DNA of 64,000 nt from Desulfovibrionaceae bacterium (GCA_031082225.1 JAVHLG010000004.1:42694-106693); one strand, 5' to 3'. Counted from the stretch's first letter, positions 52,510 through 61,554 are shown. Made by a program: numbers and translations. The notes: generated by a model not told the origin, from the sequence alone.

Positions 52510-54558
52510 TTACGCCGCCGCCCGGCCCATGGCTCCCGCCGTCTCGTCCGGGAAGAGCGGCAGGGTGAAGATGAACCGCGACCCCCGGCCGGGTTCGGAT
52601 TCCACCCGGACGGTCCCGCCCAGGCGTTCGGTCTCGGCCCGGACCGCCGCCAGGCCCACCCCCCGGCCGGAGAGCAGGCTCACCTCGTCGCGGGTGGAAA
52701 AATCGTCCCGGAAAAGCAGCGCGTAGACCGCCTCCGGCCCCATGTCCCCGGCTGATTCAGGGGACGCCAGCCCTTTGTCCACGGCCTTGTCCAGCACCCG
52801 GGCCACGTCGATGCCCCGGCCGTCGTCGGACACCGTCAGGCACACCATGTCGTCCCCGGTACGCGTCACATGGCAGGCGATGGTCCCGGTCTCGGGCTTG
52901 CCCGTGGCCAGGCGTTCGTCCATGTCCTCCAGGCCGTGGTCGATCATGTTGCGGAACACATGCACCAGGGCCTTGACGAACGCCTCCCGGGGCTGTCGGT
53001 CCACGAACACGTCGTCGCCGGTGATGAGCAGCGGGGCCACGGCCTTTTCCAGGCGCTCGGCCAGACCGGCCAGATAGTCGCCGTAGGGGGCCAGGATGTC
53101 CTTGACGTTGTGGCGGCGCAGCACCCGCAGTTCGGCCAAAACGGCCTCCCGCGCGGCCCCGGACAGAAGCGAACCCACCCGGGCCTCCAGGTCCAGCAGG
53201 GCGCGTTTGTCCACCCGCAGGCTCTCGCTGCCGCCAAAGAAGGATTCCCCGAGGATGCCGGTCAGGATGGACACATCCCGTTCCAGGATCAGTTCGGCGT
53301 TCAGATCCTCCAAGGCGGCCGCAAGCGCCTCCCGGGACGGCGGCGTCTGGCCTGCGGCCATGGCCGCCAGGGCGTTTTCCGTCTCGTGCAGGGCGGCGGC
53401 GGTGTTGTGCAGGCCCAACTGGGCGAAATCGCCCTTGAAGGTATGCACCTGACGGAAGATTTCGGCCAGGGCCGTGGCGGCGCAGTCGTTTTGCCCGAGA
53501 GCGGCGACATCTGCGGCCAGATTCCCGGCGAACTCCCGGAAGGCGGCCATGGCGGCGAGCACCTCGGACTGCCGGGACAGGGCCCGGACCACCATCTTGA
53601 CGTTGTTTTTCTCCTCGGCCATCTCCCGTTCCAGGCGTTTTTTCTCGGTGACGTCGGTCAGTATGACCATCATCCGGATTTCGTCCCGGCGGCGGATGAG
53701 CTTGTACTGGGCGCGCACGGCCCGGTCGTGGATGGTCAGGTCCGTGGGCAGAAGCGACAGGAAGACCTTTTGCTGCAGGGGCCTGGCCGCCAGGAAGATG
53801 CCGTCCAGCACCTCGACCACGGTCTTTTGGGTCTCGGGGGGCAGATGCCGGGCCACAAGCTCGGGAAAGCGGCGGCCGCCGAGGGGGGCCCGGAAAAGCT
53901 GGACGCACTCCAGGCTGTATTCCTCGGAGATGGCCAGGTCCGGGCCAAAGGACAGAAATCCCTGCCCGGCGTTGTCCAACAGGTTTTTTATGGCCTCGTT
54001 GCGGTCGCGCAGTTCGTTGCTTTTGGCCTCGATCTGCTGCCGGTGGAGGATCTCGGCCTCGTTGGCCAGGCGCAGGATCTCCTGCTGTTCGCTGAGCAGT
54101 TCGATCTGCCGTCCCCGGCCGCGCGACAGTTCCAGCATGAAGCGCTTGATGCTGACCACCCCCAGGTAGCGGTCCTCCTCGGTGACCAGCACCATGTCGT
54201 AGAGATGGTTGGGGTCGCGGTTCATGGCGATGACCGCGATGGAGGCCACGTCCACGGAGACCTCCACGATCAGCGGGGCCGGGTTCATGATCAGCCGGAT
54301 GGGCCGGGTCATGAACAGGTCGCGGCCGTAGAGGGAGCCGAGCTTCTGGTAGAACTCGTTGCGCATGATGAGCCCGGCCGGGCGGTCGCCGTCCAGCACG
54401 GCCACGCCGTCGGCATCGGGATGTTCCTTGAAAAAGGCGTGGACCGCGCCGCCCAGGGCCGAGGCCTTGAAGGTCATGGCCTGTTCGACAAGGTTTTTGA
54501 TGGTCTGGTCTTCGCTGGACAGGTCAGCGGGGCTGAAGGCGGCCAGGGTGGCGCTCAT
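52510..54558 (-). CDS. CBS-PAS-Hpt-ATPase hybrid histidine kinase (CheA-like)
   Basis: The 682-residue protein has four parts. Residues 20-145 are a CBS-like pair. About 150-200 is a coiled coil. About 205-320 is a PAS-like region (DNAGQGFLSFGPDLAISEEYSLECVQLF). An Hpt-type phosphotransfer domain follows, with RQVHTFKGDFAQLGLHN (phosphoacceptor His), and a CheA-type ATPase at about 540-670 (HVFRNMIDHGLE, SDDGRGIDVA, GRGVGLAAV). There is no membrane helix, so it is cytoplasmic and would sense nucleotide through CBS. It lacks the P1/P2/P5 layout of true CheA. It is downstream of a CheY-like regulator (28 bases) and a CheX-like gene, in one operon. Start at the Met at 54558. Confidence 0.88.
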   Translation of the reverse strand: MSATLAAFSPADLSSEDQTIKNLVEQAMTFKASALGGAVHAFFKEHPDADGVAVLDGDRPAGLIMRNEFYQKLGSLYGRDLFMTRPIRLIMNPAPLIVEVSVDVASIAVIAMNRDPNHLYDMVLVTEEDRYLGVVSIKRFMLELSRGRGRQIELLSEQQEILRLANEAEILHRQQIEAKSNELRDRNEAIKNLLDNAGQGFLSFGPDLAISEEYSLECVQLFRAPLGGRRFPELVARHLPPETQKTVVEVLDGIFLAARPLQQKVFLSLLPTDLTIHDRAVRAQYKLIRRRDEIRMMVILTDVTEKKRLEREMAEEKNNVKMVVRALSRQSEVLAAMAAFREFAGNLAADVAALGQNDCAATALAEIFRQVHTFKGDFAQLGLHNTAAALHETENALAAMAAGQTPPSREALAAALEDLNAELILERDVSILTGILGESFFGGSESLRVDKRALLDLEARVGSLLSGAAREAVLAELRVLRRHNVKDILAPYGDYLAGLAERLEKAVAPLLITGDDVFVDRQPREAFVKALVHVFRNMIDHGLEDMDERLATGKPETGTIACHVTRTGDDMVCLTVSDDGRGIDVARVLDKAVDKGLASPESAGDMGPEAVYALLFRDDFSTRDEVSLLSGRGVGLAAVRAETERLGGTVRVESEPGRGSRFIFTLPLFPDETAGAMGRAAA

Positions 54559-54586
54559 GGGGTACCTCTTTGTTGTGCCGCCGATG

Positions 54587-54949
54587 TCAGGCGGCCAGCA
54601 CCTCGGCCACGGCGTCCAGCACCTTGTCGGCCTCAAACGGCTTGGTCAGGTAATGGCGGGCCCCGTTTTGCAGGGCCTCCAATATCTTGGCCCCCTGGCC
54701 CAGGGCGCTGATCATCACCACCCGGGCCTCTTCGTCTGCGGCCACGATGTTTTTTAAGCCCTCAATGCCGCTGACCCGGGGCATGGTGATGTCCATGGTC
54801 ACCAGATCGGGCTTGAGGGATTTGTACTTTTCCAGGGCGTCATGGCCGTCTCCGGCCTCGCCGACGATCTCGTGACCGGCGTGTTCCAGGATTTCCTTAA
54901 GGCTTTTGCGGGAGACGGCGGAATCGTCCACCACGAGGATGCGGGCCAT
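54587..54949 (-). CDS. CheY-like response regulator
   Basis: The 120-residue receiver domain begins ARILVVDDSAVSRKSLKEILEHAGHEIVGEAGDG, has phosphoacceptor Asp in LVTMDITMPRVSGIEGLKNI, Ser in VMISALGQ and Lys in YLTKPFEADKVL. It has no output domain. It lies between the CheX-like gene and the CheA-like kinase, with 24- and 28-base gaps, so the kinase is its likely phosphodonor. The receiver is the most conserved member of the trio. Confidence 0.95.
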   Translation of the reverse strand: MARILVVDDSAVSRKSLKEILEHAGHEIVGEAGDGHDALEKYKSLKPDLVTMDITMPRVSGIEGLKNIVAADEEARVVMISALGQGAKILEALQNGARHYLTKPFEADKVLDAVAEVLAA

Positions 54950-54973
54950 GGCATGTGCTCCTTTGCGCTGCGG

Positions 54974-55870
54974 CTAATTGAAAATCGGCGACCCAAGGCC
55001 GATGAAAAAGGTGAACTCCCCGAACGGCAGGTGAAACGGAATGGCGTAGGCCACGCCCACGGCCCGGATGACGCCGCCGCTTCGGCACTCGGGGGGCAGA
55101 AGCTCCAGTTCCACCCAGTCGTTGGACAGCTTGGAGAGAAAAAGCCCGTTTTGCACGTTCATGAATTCCCCCAGGGCGTCCCGGGCCATGTCGTCGAATC
55201 CGTCCATGGGCATCCTGGCGTAGCGCGCCGCGAATTCGGCCATGGCCGGGCCCGATCCGGAAAAGCCGGTGAAAATCTTGAAGCGGCCGTCCATCTCCTG
55301 GTGCACCATATGGTCGAAGGGCGTGACCGCGACCTTTTCGGCCCGCCGGATGGCGATGCCGGAGTCGATGAAACGCACCAGGTTGCGGGTAAAAAGGGCG
55401 AAATATCCGGCGTAGACCTCGGGGTCGCCAAGCTCGGGCATCCGGGCCAGGGAGGCGGCCACGGCGTCCAGGTCGTTTTCCTTGAGGGCCTGGTATTCGG
55501 CGTCGGAAAAGCCCGAGTCGCGGCGATAGGCGGCCAGCACCCGCTCGATGTCCTCGAAGCTCATGATGCCCTTGTCGGCCAGGGCCTGGCTGACCAGCAG
55601 GTGGCGCTTGCTCTGGCGGGACAACAGGTCCGTGAGCTGGTCCTCGGTGAGGTAGCCCTTGCCGATGGCGATCTCGCCGAAACGCATGTCGAAGGTGGCC
55701 TGGAGGCGGTGGGCGGTCTCCACCTGCTCGGCGGTCATGTAGCCCGCGTCGATGGCCAGGATGCCGATCTTGACCCGCACGGAATCCTGCAGGGCCAGAA
55801 CCTCGCGCAACTGGTCGGCGGTGATGTGTTTTTTCTCGAGAAGGTAATGACCGAAGAAGTGGCTGAACAT
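54974..55870 (-). CDS. CheX-like phosphatase-type protein with GspE/MshEN-like N-terminus
   Basis: The 298-residue protein combines two parts. The N-terminal 130 residues hold GspE/MshEN-like repeats (FGHYLLEKKHITADQLREVLALQ, IGILAIDAGYMTAEQVETAHRLQ, FGEIAIGKGYLTEDQLTDLLSRQ), a fold that binds nucleotides or cyclic di-GMP in some proteins. The C-terminal 170 residues are CheX-like: DALGEFMNVQNGLFLSKLSNDWVELELLPPE keeps the DxxxExxN-about-20-P phosphatase signature. CheX dephosphorylates CheY-P. Start Met at 55870 in place of the track start. It is the first gene of the trio. Confidence 0.8.
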   Translation of the reverse strand: MFSHFFGHYLLEKKHITADQLREVLALQDSVRVKIGILAIDAGYMTAEQVETAHRLQATFDMRFGEIAIGKGYLTEDQLTDLLSRQSKRHLLVSQALADKGIMSFEDIERVLAAYRRDSGFSDAEYQALKENDLDAVAASLARMPELGDPEVYAGYFALFTRNLVRFIDSGIAIRRAEKVAVTPFDHMVHQEMDGRFKIFTGFSGSGPAMAEFAARYARMPMDGFDDMARDALGEFMNVQNGLFLSKLSNDWVELELLPPECRSGGVIRAVGVAYAIPFHLPFGEFTFFIGLGSPIFN

Positions 55871-56055
55871 CGGGGGTGCTCTCCTTGTGAATCGGCCATG
55901 CAGCGGGCCGTTGCTCACAGGGAAGCTACGCGCGGCGTGTGATGGTTCCTTCAAATTCGCGTGGCGATTTCATGAAGCTGTGCGCCGGTTCACCACGAAA
56001 AACGGGGAACCCCCCAATGGGAGGCCCCCCGTCGCATATTCTTCCCCCGGTACGG

Positions 56056-56094
56056 GATTCCAAAGGGCTTTAGCCCTTTGGCCGCCGGAGGCAT
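56056..56094. repeat. CAAAGGG/GCCGCCGGAGGC intergenic repeat, copy B
   Basis: GATTCCAAAGGGCTTTAGCCCTTTGGCCGCCGGAGGCAT lies 22 bases after the pnp stop on the minus strand. The CAAAGGGCT/AGCCCTTTG stem is perfect. It is the best-preserved copy of the family and may act as the 3' hairpin of the infB-pnp operon. Confidence 0.75.
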
Positions 56095-56115
56095 TTCTTA
56101 CATCAATTCCCGGCG

Positions 56116-58350
56116 CTACCGCCGGTCCCGGCGATCCCCGCCGCGTCCGCCGAAGCGGTCGCCGCCGCGTCCGCCGCGATCCCCGCCCGGACGGCGTGCG
56201 CCGCCGGTCTTGGGATAGTCGGCCGGGTCGTAGGGGCGGCCCTGCTCCTCGAAGAGCACGGCCTTGCGCGACAGGCGCACCCGGCCGTTGGACTCCACAT
56301 CCAGCACCTTGACCTCCATGGGCTGTCCGAGCTTGACCACGTCGGCCACGTTTTCCACGCGCTCGGTGTCAAGCTGCGAGACATGCACCAGGCCGTCCAG
56401 GCCGGGCAGGATCTCCACCACCACGCCGCAGTCCAGAACCTTGGTCACCGTGCCCTGGTAGTTCCGGCCCACGTCGGCCTTCTGGTCGAAGTACATCACG
56501 CGCTCTTTGGCCTTTTCCAGGGCCTCGAGGGTGGGGGCGAAGATGCTCACCTTGCCCGAATCCTCGATGTCGATGGAGGCGCCGGTCTCGGCGGTGATGG
56601 CCTTGATCATCTTTCCCCCCGGGCCGATGATCTCCCGGATCTTTTCCGGGTTGACCATGACCACGGCCAGTTGCGGCGCGTTGGGCGACAGTTCCGGCCT
56701 GGGGGCGGCCAGAACCTCGTTCATCTTGCCCAGGATGTGCTGGCGGGCGTCGCGGGCCTGGTACAGGGCCTTGCGCATGATGTCCTGGGGGATGCCGGTG
56801 GTCTTGATGTCCATCTGGATGCCGGTCACCGCGTCGTGGGTGCCCGCCACCTTGAAGTCCATGTCGCCCATGGCGTCCTCGTCGCCGAGGATGTCCGTGA
56901 GCACGTGGAACTCGTCGCCTTCCTTGATGAGTCCCATGGCGATGCCGGCCACGGGCTCCTTGATGGGCACGCCCGCGTCCATGAGCGCCAGGCTGGCGCC
57001 GCACACCGAGGCCATGGACGAGGAGCCGTTGGACTCCATGACCTGGGAGACCACCCGGATGGTGAAGGGGAAGTCCTCGGAGGAGGGCAGCACCTGCTGG
57101 ATGGAGCGTTCGGCCAGGGCGCCGTGGCCGATCTCGCGCCGGGACGGGCCGCGCAGCATCTTGACCTCGCCCACGCAGTAGGGCGGGAAGTTGTAGTGCA
57201 GCATGAAACGCTTGGAGGAGTCGCCGGTAAGCGTCTCGATTTTCTGCTCGTCGCCGGTGCTGCCAAGCGTGGCCACGCACAGGGCCTTGGTCTCGCCCCG
57301 GGTGAACAGGCAGGAGCCGTGGGTGCGCGGCAGCACCCCGACCTCGGTGGCGATGGGCCGTACGGTGGTCAGGTCGCGGTTGTCGATGCGCGTGCCCGTG
57401 GACCGGATGCGCTCGCGCATGATGGATTTCTCCATCTTGTCCATGAGTTCCTTGGCCTGTCCCTTGAACTCGGGATGCTCGGGATACGCGGCGGCGACGG
57501 CTTCCAGGACCGCCGTCTTGACCTTCTTGCGGGCCTCGCGGCGTTCCATCTTGTCGGTGATGGAGAGGGCGGCGGTCATGTCGGCCGTGGCCAGTTCCGT
57601 GACCTTGGCGTCGATTTCCGGGTTGATCTGGGGCGGCGTGAATTCGATCTTGGGCAAGCCCACCTTGGCCCGCATCTCCTCCTGGAGATCAAGCAGGGGG
57701 ATGATCTGCTTATGCCCCCATTCCAGGGCGTCGGCGATGAGATCCTCGGTCACGAACCTGCCGCCGCCTTCGACCATGACCACGGCGTCGCGGCTGGCCG
57801 CAAAAACCATGTTCAGGGTGCTCGGGCCGTTTAAGGCCGCATAGGAGGGGTTTAAGACGAACTGGCCGTCCACGTAGCCCACCCGGGCCCCGGCGATGGG
57901 GCCAAGGAAGGGGATCTTGGAGATGTGCAGGGCCGTGGAGGCCCCGGTCAGGGCCAGGATGTCCGGATCGGTGAAGGGATCGGCGGACAGGACCGTGGCG
58001 ATGATCTGGACCTCGTCCCGGAAGCCCTTGGGGAAAAGCGGGCGGCAGGGCCGGTCGATGGAACGGCAGACCAGCACCTCGCGCTCGGAGGGGCGGCCGA
58101 TCTCGCGGCGGAAATAGCCGCCCGGGATGCGCCCGGAGGCATAGGACATTTCCTGGTAATCCACGACCAGGGGGAAAAAGCCCTTGTCCATTTCCAGGGT
58201 CTGGGTGCAGGCCGTGACCAGCACCACGTTGTCGCCGCTTTGGATCCAGACGGCGCCGTCGGCCTGGTTGGCCAGCCGCCCGGTTTCAATGATGAAGGTG
58301 TTGTCGCCGATAGTGGTTTGCAGGCGGGTAGCCGGTGTTCCAAATGCCAT
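56116..58350 (-). CDS. pnp: Polyribonucleotide nucleotidyltransferase
   Basis: The 744-residue enzyme has two RNase PH cores (N-terminal from MAFGTPATRLQTTIGDNTFIIETGRLANQADGAV; second from VLPRTHGSCLFTRGETKAL). A KH domain follows (LAVVMVNPEKIREIIGPGGKMIKAITAETGASIDIEDSG) and an S1 domain (YQGTVTKVLDCGVVVEILPGLDGLVHVSQL). It degrades and tails RNA 3' ends with phosphate. The C-terminus is an RGG-type tail (RRPGGDRGGRGGDRFGGRGG), which may aid RNA binding. The Met at 58350 fits the family start. It is last in the infB-pnp operon. Confidence 0.98.
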   Translation of the reverse strand: MAFGTPATRLQTTIGDNTFIIETGRLANQADGAVWIQSGDNVVLVTACTQTLEMDKGFFPLVVDYQEMSYASGRIPGGYFRREIGRPSEREVLVCRSIDRPCRPLFPKGFRDEVQIIATVLSADPFTDPDILALTGASTALHISKIPFLGPIAGARVGYVDGQFVLNPSYAALNGPSTLNMVFAASRDAVVMVEGGGRFVTEDLIADALEWGHKQIIPLLDLQEEMRAKVGLPKIEFTPPQINPEIDAKVTELATADMTAALSITDKMERREARKKVKTAVLEAVAAAYPEHPEFKGQAKELMDKMEKSIMRERIRSTGTRIDNRDLTTVRPIATEVGVLPRTHGSCLFTRGETKALCVATLGSTGDEQKIETLTGDSSKRFMLHYNFPPYCVGEVKMLRGPSRREIGHGALAERSIQQVLPSSEDFPFTIRVVSQVMESNGSSSMASVCGASLALMDAGVPIKEPVAGIAMGLIKEGDEFHVLTDILGDEDAMGDMDFKVAGTHDAVTGIQMDIKTTGIPQDIMRKALYQARDARQHILGKMNEVLAAPRPELSPNAPQLAVVMVNPEKIREIIGPGGKMIKAITAETGASIDIEDSGKVSIFAPTLEALEKAKERVMYFDQKADVGRNYQGTVTKVLDCGVVVEILPGLDGLVHVSQLDTERVENVADVVKLGQPMEVKVLDVESNGRVRLSRKAVLFEEQGRPYDPADYPKTGGARRPGGDRGGRGGDRFGGRGGDRRDRR

Positions 58351-58503
58351 AGGGTGTGTTCCTCGTTTTCGGGCCGGGGCGATTCCCGATGCAAAACCCG
58401 ATGTTGGGGTTGGCCCCCCCAAAAAACTCCGTCAGGCGCGGCGGCCATCGGGACCGGATGGCGGTCCCGCCGCCCGGCGCGCATGGTGAATTTTCGGGGA
58501 GGC

Positions 58504-58554
58504 GGGGGCCGTCCCGCGCGAGGCCGTTGTCCGGCAACGCGCGGGATGGCCCCC
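58504..58554 (-). promoter_or_regulatory. Long rpsO-pnp intergenic stem-loop
   Basis: On the minus strand GGGGGCC-A-TCCCGCGCG can pair with CGCGCGGGA-C-GGCCCCC, giving a stem of about 17 bp with one mismatch. It lies nine bases after the rpsO stop. It has no T-tract. In other bacteria an RNase III-processed hairpin controls pnp in this position, so autoregulation by processing is plausible but not shown. Confidence 0.75.
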
Positions 58555-58562
58555 GGCCGGTG

Positions 58563-58832
58563 CTACTTGCGCAGCCCAAGTCTCGCGATGAGATCGCGAT
58601 AGCGTTGGATGTCCTTGTTCTTCAGGTACTTGAGAAGCTTGCGACGCTGTCCGACAAGTTTCAAAAGGCCCGTGCGGGAATGGAAATCCTTGGCATGGAC
58701 CTTGAAATGGTTCGTCAGATAGTTGATGCGCGTGGTGAGAAGCGCCACCTGCACCTCAGGGGAGCCGGTGTCGCCCTCATGCTTCTTGTACTCCTCGATG
58801 ACCTTGGATTTGTCCTCGGCGGTCATGACCAC
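58563..58832 (-). CDS. rpsO: 30S ribosomal protein S15
   Basis: The 89-residue protein matches S15: [86 protein letters not shown]. It binds 16S rRNA early in assembly of the small subunit's platform. GTG is the start (58832), with GGAGG eight bases upstream; the second Met would be too far. It lies between truB and pnp, the usual order. The intergenic hairpin follows. Confidence 0.98.
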   Translation of the reverse strand: MVMTAEDKSKVIEEYKKHEGDTGSPEVQVALLTTRINYLTNHFKVHAKDFHSRTGLLKLVGQRRKLLKYLKNKDIQRYRDLIARLGLRK

Positions 58833-58936
58833 AGCGATATCCTCCGTTTGTCGTGTTTATCGCCTCGCGCGACCCGTCCGTTTCGCACCGGGCGCAGGCC
58901 CGGGGAAAACGGAAGCGGGAAGGCCGGACGTCTGCG

Positions 58937-59839
58937 TCAGCCGAGGCCGCGCACAATCGCCCACCGCACCGCGCCGTCCGTCGCCACCGCCTCTGCGGCG
59001 GCCAGGGGGTCGCCACCTGGACCGAGGAGCAGGGCCCTGTCGCCCGGGGCCGCGCCTGCGGCGTCAAGCCGCATGCCCCGGGCCACCTTGGCCGCATCCT
59101 CCGCCCCGAAACGCACCCGTGGCCAGTCCGGAAGCGCCGCCTCAAGGGGCAAGACCCTCTCGGGCAGGCGCTCGGGTTCGGCCAGCACCCCGGCCAGGCC
59201 ATGGGCCTGGCTGAGGGAAAACGGACGGCTGTATTCCCGGACAAGAGAGGTCATCACCGCGCCGCACAGAAGTCGCTGCCCCAGGCTGTGGACCAGGGAG
59301 CGGACATAGGCGCCGGACGATACCCGTATCCGGAAAAGGATCGACGGCAGGTCCATGGCAACGACCTGCGCATCGGAAATCTCGACCTCTTTGGTCTTGA
59401 CCGGGGTCATCATGCCCCGTCTGGCCAGTTCATACAAGGGTTTTCCCTGGTGCTTGGCCGCCGAATAGGGCGGCACCTCCTGCACCTGACAGCCGTTTGC
59501 GGCTGCAATCTCGCGCAGCACATCCCCCTCGGTCACCGACTGCCAGGAAAATTCGCCGGTCACGGTGCCCTGGATGTCGTAGGTGTCCGTGGTCAGGCCC
59601 AGGCGCATGCCCGCCAGATAGACCTTGTCGTCGTGCAAAAAGGTGGCGACCTTGGTGGCCCGCCCCAGAAGCACCACCAAAACGCCCTGGGCCAGGGGAT
59701 CCAGCGTCCCGGCGTGGCCGATCTTTTTTTGCCCCAGGCGGTACTTGATGTCGTTTAAGCACGCCGTGGAGGTCGGCCCCGAGGGCTTGTCCAGGACCAG
59801 GACGCCGTGCTGCTGGTCAGGTTTGCGGATCTTCGTCAT
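58937..59839 (-). CDS. truB: tRNA pseudouridine synthase B
   Basis: The 300-residue protein has the TruB catalytic motif HAGTLDPLAQGVLVVLLGRATKV, where the Asp is the nucleophile. It has VLDKPSGPTSTACLNDIK at the start and GAYVRSLVHSLGQRL later. It makes pseudouridine 55 in the T-loop of tRNAs. I use the Met at 59839 (MTKIRKPDQQHGVLVLDKP). The C-terminus (about 235-300) is Ala/Arg/Gly-rich, as in the PUA-like tail of many TruB. It lies between nrnA and rpsO. Confidence 0.96.
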   Translation of the reverse strand: MTKIRKPDQQHGVLVLDKPSGPTSTACLNDIKYRLGQKKIGHAGTLDPLAQGVLVVLLGRATKVATFLHDDKVYLAGMRLGLTTDTYDIQGTVTGEFSWQSVTEGDVLREIAAANGCQVQEVPPYSAAKHQGKPLYELARRGMMTPVKTKEVEISDAQVVAMDLPSILFRIRVSSGAYVRSLVHSLGQRLLCGAVMTSLVREYSRPFSLSQAHGLAGVLAEPERLPERVLPLEAALPDWPRVRFGAEDAAKVARGMRLDAAGAAPGDRALLLGPGGDPLAAAEAVATDGAVRWAIVRGLG

Positions 59840-59868
59840 GAATTCTCGTGATGCATCGTTGGAAACGG

Positions 59869-59911
59869 GATTCCAAAAGGCCAAGCCCTTTGGCCCCCGG
59901 AGGGGTATTCC
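59869..59911. repeat. CAAAGGG-type intergenic repeat, copy C (diverged)
   Basis: GATTCCAAAAGGCCAAGCCCTTTGGCCCCCGGAGGGGTATT keeps the GATTCCAAA...CCCTTTGGCC...CCGGAGG order with several substitutions. It lies between truB and nrnA in the operon, so it interrupts an otherwise continuous transcript. Confidence 0.55.
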
Positions 59912-59917
59912 TGTCGC

Positions 59918-60877
59918 CTAGGATGCCAGCGACTGCCCGACCGAGGCCGTCAAAATGTGTTCCGCCGCGTCCAGCGGCCCGTCCACGGACCCGCCCGAGG
60001 CGTTTTTATGGCCGCCGCCGCCGAAAGACGCCGCCACCCGCTGCACATCCACGTCGCCCACCGAGCGCAGGCTGAATTTCACCCGTTTGTCCGGCAGTTC
60101 GCGCACGGCCACGGCCGCCAGCACCCCGCGCACCCGCAGCACCCAGTTCACCAGCCCGTCGCAGTCCTCGACCGAAGTGCCGGTGCGGGCCAGGGTCTCC
60201 TGGGAGATGGCGACGGCGCCGACGCGGCCGCCGAAGTGCAGCGTCATGCCGCCCATGACCTCGGACCACAGGCGGATGCGCGACAGGGACCACTGGTTTT
60301 TCAGGCGGGCGTTGGTCTGGCCCAGGTTGAGCCCGGCGCGCAGGATGCGGGCCGCCAGTTCCAGGGTCTCGGGACGGGTGGAGCCGAAGGTGAAATCCCC
60401 GGTATCCGTGACCATGGCCACATAGAGGCATTGCCCCAGGCCGCCGGTCAGGGGGATGTCCAGGTGTTCGGCCAGGGCCGCCACCATCTCGCCGGTGGAC
60501 GAGGCAGTGGTGTCCACCCAGTTTATGGCCCCGAAGCCGGGGTTGCCCAGGTGGTGGTCGATGACGATGAGCCGGCCCGGGTCCACGAATTTTTCCAAAG
60601 GCCCCAAACGCGGGCCGTCGCCGCAGTCCAGGGCCACGGCGAACCCGTAGTCCGCAGGCATGTCCGTGGTCCACGGCCCGGGGAAGTCCATCCAGGAATA
60701 CTGGCCGGGCAGGGGCGAGGCGTTGGCCAGGACGAAGCGTTTGCCCAGGCGGGCCAGGATGTGGCCCAGGGCGGCGGCCGAGCCCACGGCGTCGCCGTCG
60801 GGATTCTCGTGGGACAGGATGGCGATGTCGTCTCGCTCCGCAAGGATGCGCGCGATATCACGCATCGGGGCGGGCAT
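59918..60877 (-). CDS. nrnA: DHH-family oligoribonuclease / pAp phosphatase
   Basis: The 319-residue protein has the DHH motif order: ILSHENPDGDAVGSAAAL (DxD), VALDCGDGPRLG and VIDHHLGNPGFGAINWV (DHH). The DHHA1 domain is near the end (SFGGGGHKNASGGSV). NrnA degrades short oligonucleotides and pAp. I use the Met at 60877, which overlaps the rbfA stop; the longer track ORF runs into rbfA. It is in the same operon as rbfA and truB. The last residues (ILTASVGQSLAS) look complete. Confidence 0.94.
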   Translation of the reverse strand: MPAPMRDIARILAERDDIAILSHENPDGDAVGSAAALGHILARLGKRFVLANASPLPGQYSWMDFPGPWTTDMPADYGFAVALDCGDGPRLGPLEKFVDPGRLIVIDHHLGNPGFGAINWVDTTASSTGEMVAALAEHLDIPLTGGLGQCLYVAMVTDTGDFTFGSTRPETLELAARILRAGLNLGQTNARLKNQWSLSRIRLWSEVMGGMTLHFGGRVGAVAISQETLARTGTSVEDCDGLVNWVLRVRGVLAAVAVRELPDKRVKFSLRSVGDVDVQRVAASFGGGGHKNASGGSVDGPLDAAEHILTASVGQSLAS

Positions 60878-61193
60878 AGACCATGTCCTCAAGGAAACTG
60901 TCACGCTCGAACCGCAGTTCGGGGATGAATTTGATCTTGAGCCTGCGGCCCAAAAGCCCGCGCATGAAGCCCTTGGCGTGTTCGAGTCCGGCGGCGGCCG
61001 CAGCCAGCCTGGCCGCATCGCCGTGCAGGGTGTAGAAGACCTTGGCCACGCTTAAATCGGTATTTAAGGCCACGCCGCTTATGGTCACCAGTTCGAGCCT
61101 GGGGTCCGTCACGTCTTCCACGAGCATCTGGGCGATTTCCCGCATAATCAGGTCGGAAAGCCGGGTGGAGCGCCGGGAGGTCGCCTGTTTCAT
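60858..61193 (-). CDS. rbfA: 30S ribosome-binding factor RbfA
   Basis: The 111-residue protein has the RbfA KH-like fold: KQATSRRSTRLSDLIMREIAQMLVEDVTDPRLELVTISGVALNTDLSVAKVFYTLHGD, and RLKIKFIPELRFERDSF at the end. It helps mature the 16S 5' end and is often cold-induced. I use the ATG at 61193, because AAGGA lies eight bases upstream; the GTG at 61199 is too close. It overlaps nrnA by 20 bases and follows ylxP. Confidence 0.95.
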   Translation of the reverse strand: MKQATSRRSTRLSDLIMREIAQMLVEDVTDPRLELVTISGVALNTDLSVAKVFYTLHGDAARLAAAAAGLEHAKGFMRGLLGRRLKIKFIPELRFERDSFLEDMVYARPDA

Positions 61194-61251
61194 AATCACT
61201 ATCCTTGCCGACCCCGGGGGGTCGCGCCAGATCAGCCCGGGCCAGACCGGT

Positions 61252-61539
61252 TCAGACCTGAATGATCTCGATGTCGTCGTAGACCAGTTCGGCCGCGTCC
61301 ATGGCCACGACCTTGTTGAGCGCCTTCTGCAAAAGCCCCTGCACCCGGGGGGCGTCCGGGGACACGGTCACCGCGGCCAGGACCAGGGTGTCGTGGGCAT
61401 CCTGGCGGGCGATCTCGCTTATGGCCACATTGAAGGTGTTGCGCAGCTTCTGCTTGAGGCTTAAGGCCACGCGCCGTTTGCCCTTGAGCGAGTCGTTGCC
61501 GTGGAGCCGAAACTCCAGGGTCAGGATGCCGATGACCAT
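61252..61539 (-). CDS. DUF503 (YlxP-like) protein
   Basis: The 95-residue protein begins MVIGILTLEFRLHGNDSLKGKRRVALSLKQKLRNTFNVAISEIARQDAHDTLVLAAVTVS, typical of the DUF503/YlxP family. It is a small, ferredoxin-like-fold protein whose gene almost always lies between infB and rbfA; a role in ribosome maturation is suspected. It starts 15 bases after infB ends, on the same strand. A disrupted reading frame is not seen. Confidence 0.93.
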   Translation of the reverse strand: MVIGILTLEFRLHGNDSLKGKRRVALSLKQKLRNTFNVAISEIARQDAHDTLVLAAVTVSPDAPRVQGLLQKALNKVVAMDAAELVYDDIEIIQV

Positions 61540-61554
61540 GGGCAGACCGCCGCC

